Positions 1-10,990 of a DNA stretch of 64,000 bases are shown here, piece by piece. The notes beneath the pieces were generated by a model. It searched no databases. It saw only the letters and a program-made list of their open reading frames with translations, and was not told the DNA's origin. Made by a program: the position numbers and the translations under genes. The stretch is from Mauremys mutica (lineage: Eukaryota > Chordata > Testudines > Geoemydidae): NCBI RefSeq assembly GCF_020497125.1, contig NC_059080.1:68492618-68556617 (forward strand). Reading direction: 5' to 3'. Numbering within the stretch: position 1 is the first letter of the stretch; every line of letters begins with the position of its first letter.

Positions 1-205
1 CAATACTATATTAACATGTATTTGGAAATGTAAAAAATAACTAGTGAAAATTAATTTGGAATAATTTGAAAATACACCAAATACATTATTTAAAAACATT
101 AAATGCTTTACTAGTCTGTATACATTTGCAATTACAAAATGGGCTGTTGCTGGGTGATGGTGATGATTGGTGCCAATGGGCTGTCACTGCCTGGAGGTGG
201 TGCTG

Positions 206-905
206 CTGTTGCCCAGGGCTGGGTGGGGAGCTGGGCTCTGGGGGGTGCCCGGCTCACAGGGGCTGGGCTCAGGACTGTGAGGAGATGGGGTCGGAGGTTG
301 TCTGGCTCAGAGGGGCTCGCATAAGAGCGGGGGGCGTGGGGGGGGGGTAATGGGGTCGGAGGGTGCCCACCTCAGAGCAGCTGGGCTCAGAGCTGGGGGT
401 CAGGGCAGTGGGGGATGGGGTCGGGGAGTGTCCGGATCAGAGGGGCTGGGCTCGGAGCTGGGGGTCAGGGCTGTGAGGGGAATGGGGTGAGGGGGGTGTC
501 TGGATCAGAGGGGCTGGGCTCGGAGCTGGGGGTCAGGGCTGTGGGGGGAATGGGGTCAGGGGGGTGCCCAGCTCAGAGGGGCTGGGCTCGGAGCTGGGGG
601 TCAGGGCTGTGGGGGGAATGGGGTGAGGGGGGTGTCTGGATCAGAGGGGCTGGGCTCAGAGCTTGGGGTCAGGGCTGTGGGGGGAATGGGGTCAGGGGGG
701 TGTCCGGATCAGAAGGGCTGGGCTCGGAGCTGGGGGTCAGGGCTGTGGGGGGAATCGGGTCAGGGGGGTGTCCGGATCAGAAGGGCTGGGCTCGGAGCTG
801 GGGGTCAGGGCTGTGAGGGGGATGGGGTCAGGGGGGTGTCCGGATCAGAGGGGCTGGGCTCGGAGCTGAGGGTCAGGGCTGGACCTGGGGGGTAATGGGG
901 TCGGG
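206..905. repeat. G-rich minisatellite, 68-bp unit
   Basis: The unit contains a GGGCTGGGCTCGGAGC core followed by long G runs. Unit starts at 441, 509, 577, 645, 713, 781 and 849 are spaced exactly 68 bp apart. To the left (about 230-440) units are recognisable but irregular in length. Units differ by a few substitutions, for example TGTCCGGATC against TGCCCAGCTC. The plus strand is strongly G-rich with repeated runs of four or more G, so G-quadruplex formation is plausible. Translated stretches through it are repetitive and are not genes. Confidence 0.93.
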
Positions 906-1720
906 GGGTGCCTGACAAACACCTCCCTGAGACCCTCCCCAATCCAACCCCCCTTCCCTGGCCCCTGACCCCCCCCCCCACAGAACCTGTGCCCCTCCCT
1001 GCCCCCGGGACTCCCTGCCCCTTAGCCATCCCCCCCCCTGGCTGCTTACCCCCGGCTCACCGTGCGGCAGCCGCATGGCTCCAGACAGGGCTGAACTCTT
1101 CCCCAGAGCCGCGTGGGGAGGGGGCGGGGCCGCAAGCTCCAGGCTGAGCTCAGCTGCCTCTGCTCGGCCCGGAGCTTGTAGCCCCGCCTCCTGACCACGC
1201 AGCTCTGAGCGGGGCAGGGCTCAGCCCTGCCCCCCCGCCCCCCAGCCAAGCTGCTGCCGGGCTGTTTAGGACCCGGAGAACAAGCGGAGGAGGAGCGGCC
1301 CGTCCCTGCAGCCAGGCGGGGCCGCGCTACCGGTAAGGGGCCATCCCTCTCCCCCAAGCGGAGCCGGTAGCGCGGCCCTGCCTGGCTGCAGGGGACGGGC
1401 CGCTCCTTGGCTCGCAGTGGCAGGATGAGCTGGGGCCCCAGCCCCAGCCTTTTGCCGCCCCCTATATTTTGCCGCCCTAGGCAGCAGCTTGTTTTGCTGG
1501 TGCCTAGAGCCGCCCCTGCACGGAGGGACCTCCCTGGGTGGGGTTAGCTGCCGCAAAGTGGGGGTTCCCCGGGCAGGGTGAGCTCCAGGGAGGCTAGCTG
1601 CTGTGGGGGGGGGGGCGGTGGCAGGCTGGGTTAGCTGCCACGGAGGACGGATTTAGCTGCCATGGGGGGGCTCCTCTGGTGGGAGGGGCGGGTGAGCGTG
1701 GTTAGCTGCCGCGTGGGGAT
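906..1720. other. GC- and CpG-rich segment, no gene recognised
   Basis: The first 150 bases are C-rich, followed by GC-rich sequence that includes a strong inverted repeat. A GCCGCCCTAGGCAGCAGC-like stretch near 1473 resembles dispersed reptile repeat sequence. From 1540 to 1710 the motif TTAGCTGCC recurs about five times at irregular spacing, a degenerate local repeat. The segment could pass for a CpG island, but no splice donor, transcript or conserved protein is evident, so it is left as a composition feature. Confidence 0.5.
1291..1407. repeat. Near-perfect inverted repeat (hairpin), 43-bp arms
   Basis: The left arm is 1291-1333 and the right arm is 1364-1407, separated by a 30-base loop. 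The reverse complement of the right arm matches the left arm apart from about one substitution and one inserted base. Both arms contain GGAGCGGCCCGTCC and GCCGCGCTACCGG. Such a GC-rich hairpin could be a foldback element remnant or a recent inverted duplication. No flanking target duplication was identified. Confidence 0.9.
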
Positions 1721-2614
1721 GGGGTGGGGTGCAAGGTGGAAGTTTCACCTAGGGCACAAAACTTCCTTGCACCAGCCCTGGAGTCCTGGCAAAAGTATGT
1801 TAAGGCTGACACTGGAGATGATAGACTGTCTCCCTAGGTTTCAAGAGGCATTGGCAAGCTCAAGCGGAATTAATGAACTTCTTTTACATACTATTGTGCG
1901 TTTAGGGTGTAAATCGTACAATTTCACAGTGTATGCCATCAACAATTTACCTTGAATGAGGGTTTCATGAATGAACAAATACACAGTGTGGGAGTGTGCA
2001 CTCAAATTAGCTCAGCAAGGGTGTATGCATTAGCCTCCTCCACTGTCATCACTGGTTTGAGCGTGCTACATTTTAAACAAGTGGATAAAATTGTTTGAAT
2101 GCTTATGGACAAGGATTATTTACAAATTAATTCTTATTCTGATAAAGGACTTGCAGAAAATCTGCTCCACGAGAGTTTTGGGCCTAAGCTAGTTGTATCC
2201 TTTAATTATACTAAAACCTCATGAAGTTGCACATTAGTCATTCACAAACCTGAAAATGTACAGTGAGTGTTGGATCCGTCTCTATCATACAGAGCCTCGC
2301 ATTTTTATCAGCAGGTCTGTCTGGGGATATGGGGCAACAATTTATAGCAGGACATTTGCCATTTATTAATACAACTTATTTGTTTGAGAAATTAAATAAT
2401 TCACAAAGAGTAGCCCAGTGACCAGCACAAAGTACATGCTCATACACAGTAGAGGCCAAATTTTCAAAATGGGCTTTGGCTGTCCCCAAGTGACCAAAAT
2501 GATGTGTGCTTTAGCAATGCAGTTAGATGGAACTCAGCTTCTAAATCAATATTACATGACCAAGTTTTTATCCACCAAAAAACTCAGCAGGTGACTGATC
2601 TTTCATCTATTGCT
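1721..2614. other. Unique-looking DNA, nothing recognised
   Basis: This is moderately AT-rich sequence without a conserved reading frame, tRNA or recognisable repeat. Short open frames here look like chance. Confidence 0.5.
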
Positions 2615-3329
2615 AGGGTTGCCAATCTTCTAATAGCAGAAAACTGAACACCCTTGCCCTGCCCTCTGCCCCATGGCCCTGCCCCCACTTACTCCATCAC
2701 TCACTCTTCCCCACCCTCACTCTCGCACTCATTTTCACCAAGCTGGGGTAGGCAGTGGTGTCTGGGAGCGGGGTGAGGGCTCAGGCTGGGGGTGTGGGCT
2801 CAGGAGTGGGGCCTGGGCTGAAGGGTTTGGGGTGCAGGAGGAGGCTCTGGGATGGGGCCAAGGAGTTTAGAGTGCAGGAGGGGGCTCAGGGCTGGGGTTA
2901 GGGGTTGGGTTGTGGGAGGGGGTAAGGGGTGCAGGCTCCAGGCAGTGCTTACCTCAGGCAGCTCCTGAGAAGCAGCCAGCATGTCTCTCCAGCTCCTAGG
3001 TGGAGATGTGGCCAGGAGGCTCCATGCCCTGCCTCCACCCGCAGGCGCTGCCCCCGCAGCTCCCATTGGCCCTGGTTCCCAGCCAATGGAAGCTGCAGAG
3101 CCAGCACTCAGGACAGGGGCAGCATGCGGAGCTGCCATGGCCTCCCCTACACCTAGGAGTCAGAGGGATATGCTGACCACTTCCCAGGAGCCACACAGAG
3201 CTGGGTAGGGAGTCTGCTAGCCCCTCACCAACCAGACTTTTAATGGCCTGGTCAATGGTAGTGACTGGAGCTGCCAGGGTTCCTTTTTGACTGGGTGTTC
3301 TGGTCAAAAACTGGACACCTGACAATCCT
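2615..3329. mobile_element. Interspersed GC-rich repeat with short terminal inverted repeats
   Basis: The element begins AGGGTTGCCA and ends TGACAATCCT, whose reverse complement is AGGATTGTCA, so the ends are weak inverted repeats. Flanking decamers ATCTATTGCT and ATCCCTTGCT agree at 8 of 10 positions and may be a diverged target duplication. The interior is GC-rich, with GGGGT-rich degenerate repeats (2745-2940) and a CCAAT-containing segment near 3070. A second, truncated member of the family starts at 62347, which confirms that it is dispersed. A non-autonomous DNA transposon is the likely class. No coding capacity was seen. Confidence 0.6.
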
Positions 3330-3656
3330 ATCCCTTGCTCCAGTTTGTTTTAGTTAATGCCACTAGCCCACTGTGACCCATGGACCCCTTCATGCTAATC
3401 TTGCAGGGTACAGGGTGTGCATAGGCTTTAATATAGCCATAATTGTTCACTGAAGTGTGGCATTGAAGGTCTCTACCAGAAGCCAGTAGCTCACTGATTG
3501 TCATAACCGTTGTGAAACATTTGTATGGATAACATTTAAGAAGTCATGGCTCTACAATGAAAATTATGTTCTTAAGGTCTTGGAATTAAGGCAGGTCACC
3601 CAGAGGTGACATACCTTAGACATGTTCCTTTCAGGCAGAAGATAGCAGACACTTAT
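3330..3656. other. Unique-looking DNA, nothing recognised
   Basis: No gene or repeat was recognised here. Confidence 0.5.
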
Positions 3657-3830
3657 CTCCCTGGGCTTGTGTACATATACATTGCTGCAGCGGCATTCTT
3701 CTGTCGGCGTAGGTACTCCACCTCCCTGAGAGGTGGTAGATATGTCAAGTGATGAAGCTTTCCTGGCAACAGCTCTGTCGACACTGGAGGTTAGGGCTGT
3801 ATAACAACATCTCTCCAGGGTCTAGAAAAT
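3657..3830. repeat. Diverged MITE fragment (Harbinger-like)
   Basis: The segment contains GCAGCGGCATTCTTCTGTCG, a CCACCTCCCTGAGAGGTGG palindrome and a GTCGACACTGGAGG end. These are blocks shared with the better preserved MITE-like segments at 36562-36835 and 49847-50146. No target duplication can be defined, so boundaries are approximate. Confidence 0.45.
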
Positions 3831-3920
3831 CATGCTAAAGGCAGATGGTAGTGAGGTGCCTCACAACCCTGGGTGCCCCTGGAAGGCATCACACCCACCA
3901 GTAGTGTTTAGCTTGGTTGG

Positions 3921-4102
3921 GAGAGGGATAGCTCAGTGGTTTGAGCATTGGCCTGTTAAACCCAGGGTTGTGAGTTCAATCCTTGAGAAGGCCACTTAGG
4001 AATCAGGGCAAAAATTGGTCCTGCTAGTGAAGGCAGGGGACTGGACTCAATGACCTTTCAAGGTCCCTTCCAGTTCTAGGAGATTGGTATATCTCTAATT
4101 AT
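3921..4102 (+). mobile_element. Cry-type tRNA-derived SINE
   Basis: The 5' part is tRNA-like. An RNA polymerase III box A (TAGCTCAGTGG, 3929-3939) and box B (GAGTTCAATCC, 3972-3982) are at normal tRNA spacing. The 3' part (about 4020-4080) reads like a CR1 LINE 3' end, with GGACTCAATGACC and AGGTCCCTTCCAG. This fits a SINE mobilised by CR1. The architecture is that of the Cry-SINE family of cryptodiran turtles and is the main taxonomic marker here. It is not a functional tRNA gene: the acceptor stem does not close and the anticodon arm is degenerate. Confidence 0.85.
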
Positions 4103-4801
4103 TACCTTATCACATAAGCATGGGCTGTACACACATGTCCGCATGGGTTTGCACCCCTTTAGAGATAGTTGGAAACCAGAATTTATATTCCACAGGCATT
4201 TCCAAAATTCAACTTAAAAATCATTCTAAGTCAGAACAAAAAAAGCCAGAATTTCAGTTTTCTGCAGAACAGAAATTTCCCTTCCAGCCCTCCCCACACA
4301 CACACCCCAAAAAATTGGAATAATCAAAACATTTAATTGGGATAACTTCAATTCATTTAATGTAGACTTTCATGTTATGTGTTTAATGTTATAGTATTGT
4401 AAAAATACAATTTTAAAGTAAGTTTAAAATAAAAATCAAAACAATCAAAATGATAACATGGGAAAAAAAAGACTTTTTCCCATTGAAAATTTCATCAAAA
4501 TTGACATGATCCAGCAAAATGTTTAGATGAAGCCATGTCCTTCCCTGAGAAATTGTTCCCCTGAAATTAATTTTTGACCGTTTTTTGTTGTTGCTTATAT
4601 TATAACAGAGAGTTTGTATTTTATCAGTTATATTATTTTTATTTAAACCATACATGAGAGAACAGCCTGCTGTAGGCTCATGCCCCCTGATCTCTGGAGT
4701 GCAGGCCCTCACCCTCCTAAATGGAGAGTGATCTTTGATCTCTGCAGCCACATCCTACATTCTTACACTTGGACAGCTGATCTGTGGGGTTGCAGGATCA
4801 G
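4103..4801. other. AT-rich DNA, nothing recognised
   Basis: AT-rich sequence with A and T runs. No supported gene. Confidence 0.5.
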
Positions 4802-5521
4802 CTCTAGAACTGGCTGGAACATTTTTGTTGAAAGTTTTCAACTGGAAAACGCTTTTTCTGTAAAACTGATTTTTTTTGTTGTTGAAAAAAATCATATTGA
4901 TTTCATCAATGTCTAGTGACAAAATCAAAATTTGTTGTTGTTATTCCCAGAGTTTTCATTTTGGAAAAATTTTGGAAATATTTTTATTTTTATCATCACT
5001 GTCTTTGTGGTAGCCTCGAATCATGTTATCAGGGTCCTGAAAATAACTGCTCCTCTAATCAGTACACTGAGTGTTCATTCCTCTTTTCTTGTTCATTAAG
5101 TCAAAGTGTCAAATTATTTAATTACAACAAAAAACATGAGACACTTTGAGCAAGAAGAGATAAGATGATGTTTCAAGCTTCACTAAATAGCTGCCCTTAA
5201 TCATTTAAAAAATAAAATACATTACTTTTACTATCATGGCATATTGTAATATGTTAGTAGCATATAATATGCCTTGCCATATCATAATATATGTCATTAT
5301 GAAGTTAACTACAATAATGTAAAATAAAATATAAAGTTAAAAAATCATTTTAAAAAGTTTCATTTTAAAATGAAATTTTACAAACATTTCTAAATGGAAA
5401 ATTTGGAATTTTTGTTTTATGGGAAGTCATAAAATAATTTTTGAAAATCAGTAGGAAAGCAAGTTTTTATATGTCAAAATTTCCCATGAAATAGAAAGTC
5501 TGTCTTTCAGCCAGCTCTAAT
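4802..5521. repeat. AT-rich element with inverted termini
   Basis: The left end reads CTAGAACTGGCTGGAA. The right end, reverse-complemented, reads TTAGAGCTGGCTGAAA. Between them lies AT-rich, partly self-complementary sequence (TTTTCATTTTGG-like and CCAAAATTT-like blocks) typical of an old non-autonomous DNA transposon. No clear target duplication was found, so the boundaries and class are tentative. Confidence 0.45.
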
Positions 5522-8250
5522 CAAGACCTAGGGCGTTAATCATCTCATATCCCAAATGTGTACACAAATCCAAATTTCATGCCCAACATCTTGATTGTGG
5601 AAAACTGCATCACAGGGTGCTGAAAACTGGCCCCACTTTTTCTATGCAGGGCCAGTTCTAGGGTCCCATTATTAGAGGGAAGTGAGTATTTTGGAGTCCC
5701 TGGATGTCACTATTTAAGAAAAGCAAACAATTTTCCAGGATTTCAGGGTTCAAATCCAAGATTTTCTCGGGTCTAAGAGTTTACAATTTTTGCTGTGCTT
5801 TTATAATTTATATAAAAGGATGAAGACTCACCAACCTGCTGCTGTTCCATTGCTTACCATTGTGTAATTTTGTACATATTCTGGCATTTCAGACAATAAT
5901 TTGGAGCCCCTTGAAGATCTTCTGGGAGGGGAAGCAAATGTCCCCTTTGCCTTCCTCCCCTCCCTCTAATAGCACCAGGCCTGTGTCTATGGGATCCCTG
6001 TGTCTATGGGATCACCCTGCAGTTTTCATTAGTGCAATACATATCAAAGTGCCTGTGAATCTGGTAAAAAACAAAATCCATTACAAATATCAATCAATAC
6101 ATATAAATCACCAAGAAGGTCATCAGACTTCATTACTCAGGCAAAAATCCTACTGAAGGTAAAATCAGGACAACTGCAGCCACAACTCTTATGCAACTAT
6201 GCAAAGAGAATAGAAGAGATCTAGGTTAATACGCTACCTCCAGCCAAGCAGGAACCTACTGGAACTTAAAATACTTGTTCACCAATATTGCAAGATGTTC
6301 TACATCAAACTTCATAGATAGTATGTGAGAATGTTCAGTAGCTTTAACATTTCTGACAGAAATATGAAATCCATAAATGTAACATAGAATTGAGAACAGA
6401 AGGAAGAATTATTTGAGATCACAATGGAGCTGACAAAGGCTACATCTCTCTGCCATTTATTATTGACATTTCTCCGTATAGTTTTTGGCTGCAAATGATT
6501 TTGGGTGCCTTTGAAAATGATTGACTTGCTGCTTTTAAAAAAAAATCATTTAAAGTCAGGGAAATACAAAAGTGTGACAGTTCTCAGAGGCTGTGAACAA
6601 CCAGAAATTATTTCTGTGATGTTTTATCATTTTGAAAACTCAGTTAATGATTAGACTGTGTTGTTTAATATCACTCAATCTAGAAAAGCTCATTAGCTAG
6701 ACGAAACAGACAGGTTACTCTACACATTATCCATCAAAAGTCAAAATGCAATCAATCAATCAATATTATTCCCCCAAACTAGCTGCAAGATCACTGAAAA
6801 CTAATAATATATCTGCAGGTTGAAGAGAGAAATTGCCTTAGACCTTCAAACTGTACTCCAGATAGTCCCTGATGGATGAGAAGTAGAGTGTTAATTATAG
6901 ACTGCTCTGCTTTAGCTAGAAGTCTTCTAAAATCCTTACTTTGCTTCTCTCTCTGGTGAAAGGGTCTTGATTGGCAGGTATAGTACATATAATTAGGGGA
7001 AAGTACTGTAATTTTCCATTACACTACAGTAATACGTTGCTCTATAGCTGCTCTCTCACATGCAGATCACACACAGTACCCACCAGTATTAAAGATCAGC
7101 ATAGTGCCCACTGTAGTCACAAAAATTCTGTTTTGGAAAGCTCCAGCAGGAGTGATTTGGAATCCCCTCCTTAGACTACCAGTTAGTCTCTATGGGCATG
7201 TACTAGCAGTTGAGATAATGGTTGGAGAAACTGAATCCTACCAGTCTATACTGACTGACTGAACACCCTCCCATATGGTAAAGGCAACCAATAGGAGGAG
7301 AGAGCATGTGTGTTCTTTCACAGGCATGGCTGAGCTTTTCCCTGCCCTCCCTTTCTGAGGAAGTCGGAAGGATACACTTTGATTGTAGACACACAGTGGT
7401 GCAGACAGCAGGATGGACAGACTTTGGAAAGATTGTTGCTAGTTCCGCTGTTGACACAGTGATCACATGGGGATTTGGCAAAAGCTTTCCTCTGAAACAA
7501 CAGTCTCTCCCATACAAGGGGACGAAGCGGGAGAGAGGGAAGGGATAAAGGAAGGGAAAAAAGAGTTTCCATCTTCCTTAGAATTTGGAAAGGATCAAAA
7601 CTGTTTGCCTAATTATAGTCTATAACTGGGGGATGGACATCAGAGATTATAGGGGATGGATTCTTGACTGGCTAGTTGCTCACCACAGCAGCAGTAGCAT
7701 GTTAGCCTCCCTCAGGATAAGCATAAAGCCAGAGGAAAGGGAAGAAGGGAACAATATATGGTTTTGCTCCCAAACAAGAGAATTTCATGAAACTTAGAAA
7801 GATTTTACAGAGATTGTCATTTCTGCAGTAACACAGAAGAAATATACAACATGATTTAGAAAACGTTAGACATATGCTATTTTTCCAGTCTAATAAAATG
7901 TACTCAAACAAACTGTTTATGTAAAGGGATCCTCAGAGACAACAGAAGGTTTGTCATAAAACTAGCTGCCAAAGTGTTGGTCTGATGATTCATTTTCAAG
8001 AGGGTATGAATTCTTAAAGCAAACAGACACAGTTGAATCTCATTCTCCAAATCTGCAGTGTTCCTACTTCTGTGATTTTCCCCCATGACCTATTCAAAAA
8101 TGAGCATCAGACTCAACAAGCATTAAACTTCACAGGCAACGGGTATCTAGATTCCAGGAGCCAGAATCCACCATGGGTTTTGGTGGAAGTAAACAAGCTT
8201 TCAATAGGATTCAGCTACATTCTTTATTTAATTTAACTAGACTAATTCAA
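5522..8250. other. Unique-looking intergenic DNA
   Basis: AT-rich sequence without a conserved reading frame, RNA gene or clear repeat. Open stretches up to about 100 codons show no recognisable domain. Confidence 0.5.
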
Positions 8251-8355
8251 AGGGCCCTTACTCATGATGAGTAGTACCTTAATTCACAAAAGGTTCCACT
8301 GACTTCAATGAAGCCACCCATGGTGTACGTAATATTCAAAGTGAGTAAGGGTAGC
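8251..8355. repeat. Old palindromic repeat
   Basis: The left side GGGCCCTTACTCATGATGAG pairs imperfectly with the reverse complement of the right side (CTACCCTTACTCACTTTG) around a central GACTTCAATG. Similar structures occur at 52675-52747 and, more weakly, at 11378-11474 and 45131-45258. This suggests one old family of short palindromic dispersed repeats. Confidence 0.45.
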
Positions 8356-9639
8356 AGAGGCTAACCAACGATGATACAGTGCTAGACCATCATCTTCTCT
8401 TGGCTCCATCCCTAAACTCCTTCGACTGTTTTCAAACAGATATTGCAATCACTCTCACCTGCTCCATTATTAATATTAGATATGTCTGCAATCAGATCTG
8501 CCTGCATGCACCTCTGAAAAGCATAGTGATGCTTGCATTTGTGAGGCTGGACCACCAAGTGGTATTGGTATGATGGTATTCTGCCATCCTCCAAATTGGG
8601 CAAGTCTCTGCATCTTTATCTCCTTCACTTGTGCAATGAGGGATCCCTTAGAAGGAACATTCTTCATCCCAAAATGTGTGTTTTTAAACCAAGACAAAAA
8701 TGATTCATTAGTTACTGTCTAAAAATAGATTGGGTGGCAAGTCACTGCCAGACTTACCTGGAATAAGCTTTGCATATGTGCCTGCATAGATGAGTAGTCA
8801 ATAGGGAGTTGTCTGTGGTTTTCTATTGCTATATCTTACAGTTATATCAAAGAGCCAGACACTAAATCTAGCACCCAAGATCTTGTTTTGAGGACTAAAG
8901 GGATTACTCATCCATACATGGAGATTTTCTCCATCTGTTGCAGATGTAATATTGATGAGTTGCTTAATTTTATTTAACTGCTTCAGGATATTATGCGATA
9001 AACACCCCAACAGAGTGGAAATTGCTTATTTTTAATTAGGGTAATCACAACTAGAAATGGTGCTGGGGACTTTGCGTTGTGCTGTAAACAAACTTCATTA
9101 TAATTAGCCAACTTTTTTCATTTTAAATTAAGGGCTACAGCAGCTACTCATACTCACCCTCTCTGTGGAAAGGCTCAATTTGCTGATTTTTTCCATGGAT
9201 AGACAAGATGTCCTTTCCCCTCCACCCTACCTCTGTTCTGCTGGCATGACTTATAGGCTGGCACAATATTGGCTGGATTCTGAGCAGAGGTGATTCTCTT
9301 TGCTAACAAAAACCATGCAACAATTTCCCTTCCCTTCTCTTTTTAACAATATTGTGAAGGCTGGCAATCCCTGTTTCCTTTTCTATGCAAATTCATGCAC
9401 TCTGTGCAATTCATGTGCTCTAGTCATTTACTGTCAGAACTTTATTTAAGATGTTTGCAATTGTGTCATCTAGATGACAGCTACCAAAGAGATTTTAAAT
9501 ATTTAACCTTCACTCCCAATTTTTGGAGACTTGGAAGCAGGGCTTGGAACTAGTTGGTTCAATGAAAAAAAGGTGCACATATATACAAGTGCACTGAAGT
9601 CGAGATAGAAGCAGAGAGCACACCTGTTGAAAGTCCCTG
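8356..9639. other. Unique-looking intergenic DNA
   Basis: No supported gene, RNA or repeat. Confidence 0.5.
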
Positions 9640-10990
9640 GGCAAAGATAGAAAGGGTTAAAGAGAAGGGTGAAGTCATGGTAAGTGACTACTATAGAACA
9701 TGTAACCAGGAAGAAGAGGTGAATGAGGTTGTTGGTTTTTTTTTAAAACAACTAACAAGATCATTCAAAAAAAAAAACCCACAGGACTTGGTGGTGATGA
9801 GAGATTTTGTCTAATGAGACATCTGCTGGGGAAATAATCCATCTGAGAACAGACTATCCAACAAGTTCTTGGAATGCATTGGACACAGCTTTTTATTACA
9901 GAAGGTGGAGAAAGTGACTAGGGCAAAGGCTATTCTGGATTTGATTCTGACAAATAGGATGGAACTAGCTGAGAATCTGAAGGCAGAGTGGGTGAAAGTG
10001 ATCATGAAATGATAGGAGGAATAAACAGCAGAATAAAGACAATGCACTTCAAGACCTTTAGCAAACTCAGCGAACTGGTAGGTAAGATTCCATGGGAAGC
10101 AAGTCTAAGAGAAAAGAGTTCAGGACAGCTGGCAATTTTTAAAAGAAACATTATTAAGGATACAAGAGCAAACTATCCCTGTGCATAGGAAAGATATGAA
10201 ATATGGTAAGAGGCCACCCTGGCTTAACCAGAAGATCTTCAATTACCTGAAACTAAAAAAAGAGTCATACAAAAAGTGGAAACTAGGTCAAATTACAAAG
10301 GATGAATATTTAAAAAAACACAACACAAGCATGTAGGGACAAAATTAGAAAGGCCACGGCACAAAATGAGATTAAATTAACTAGGGCTATGAAGGGTAAA
10401 AAGAAAGCATTTTACAAATATATGAGAAGCAAGAGAGAGACCATGGACAAGCTAGGCCCATTACTCAATAAGGAAGGAAAGATAATAACAGCAAATGCAG
10501 CAATGGCTTAGACAAGCTAAATGTCTTCACATTGGCAGGGCCTGATGAAATTCATCATAGGTTACTTAAGGAACTGGCTGAAGAGTTTGTAGTACCTATC
10601 TATAAAAAGAGAATAAGGACAATGCAGGGAATTACAGACCGGTCAGCTTAACTTTGGTACGCAAAAAGATAATGGAGCAAATAATCAATTTGTAAGCACC
10701 TAGAAGATAAAGTAATAAGTAACAATCAACATGACCAAAAACAAAGTAATATCCTTCTTTGACAGGGTAACAAGCCATTGTGGATATGTGGAAAGCAATC
10801 TAGGGGATATCTCTCAGCTTTAGTACAGCTTTTAGTACTGTCTCACATGACTGTCTCAGACAAATTGGAGAAATACAGCCCAGATGAATCTACTATAAGA
10901 TGCGTGCACAACTGCCTGGAAAACCATGCTCAGAGAGTAGTAATCAGTGGTTCACAATCGAGATAGAAGTGGGTTCCTGCAGGAAGGATG
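9640..10990 (+). mobile_element. Old CR1/L3-type LINE fragment
   Basis: Broken plus-strand frames resemble the CR1/L3 second open reading frame. The segment 9895-10010 gives an endonuclease-like stretch with the ILDLILTNR motif and a degraded SDHEM motif. The segment 10350-10500 matches the linker region with KAFYKYMR-like sequence. The segment 10620-10960 matches reverse-transcriptase parts, including a degraded FSTVSHD-like block. Many stops, frameshifts and deletions show that it is a long-dead copy, clearly older than the CR1 near 53 kb. No 3' end with the ATTCTATG repeat was found. Confidence 0.75.

Noticed and set aside
415..895. Overlapping 68-133-codon frames in the minisatellite
   Set aside because: They are translations of a 68-bp tandem unit, so the frame changes each repeat. 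There is no start context or conservation.
1060..1720. Possible CpG-island promoter
   Set aside because: GC-rich, but composed of hairpin and repeat sequence. No first exon or donor leads to a recognisable gene.
3921..3990. Possible tRNA gene
   Set aside because: Box A and box B are present, but no closed acceptor stem. The sequence continues into a CR1-like tail, so it is a SINE.
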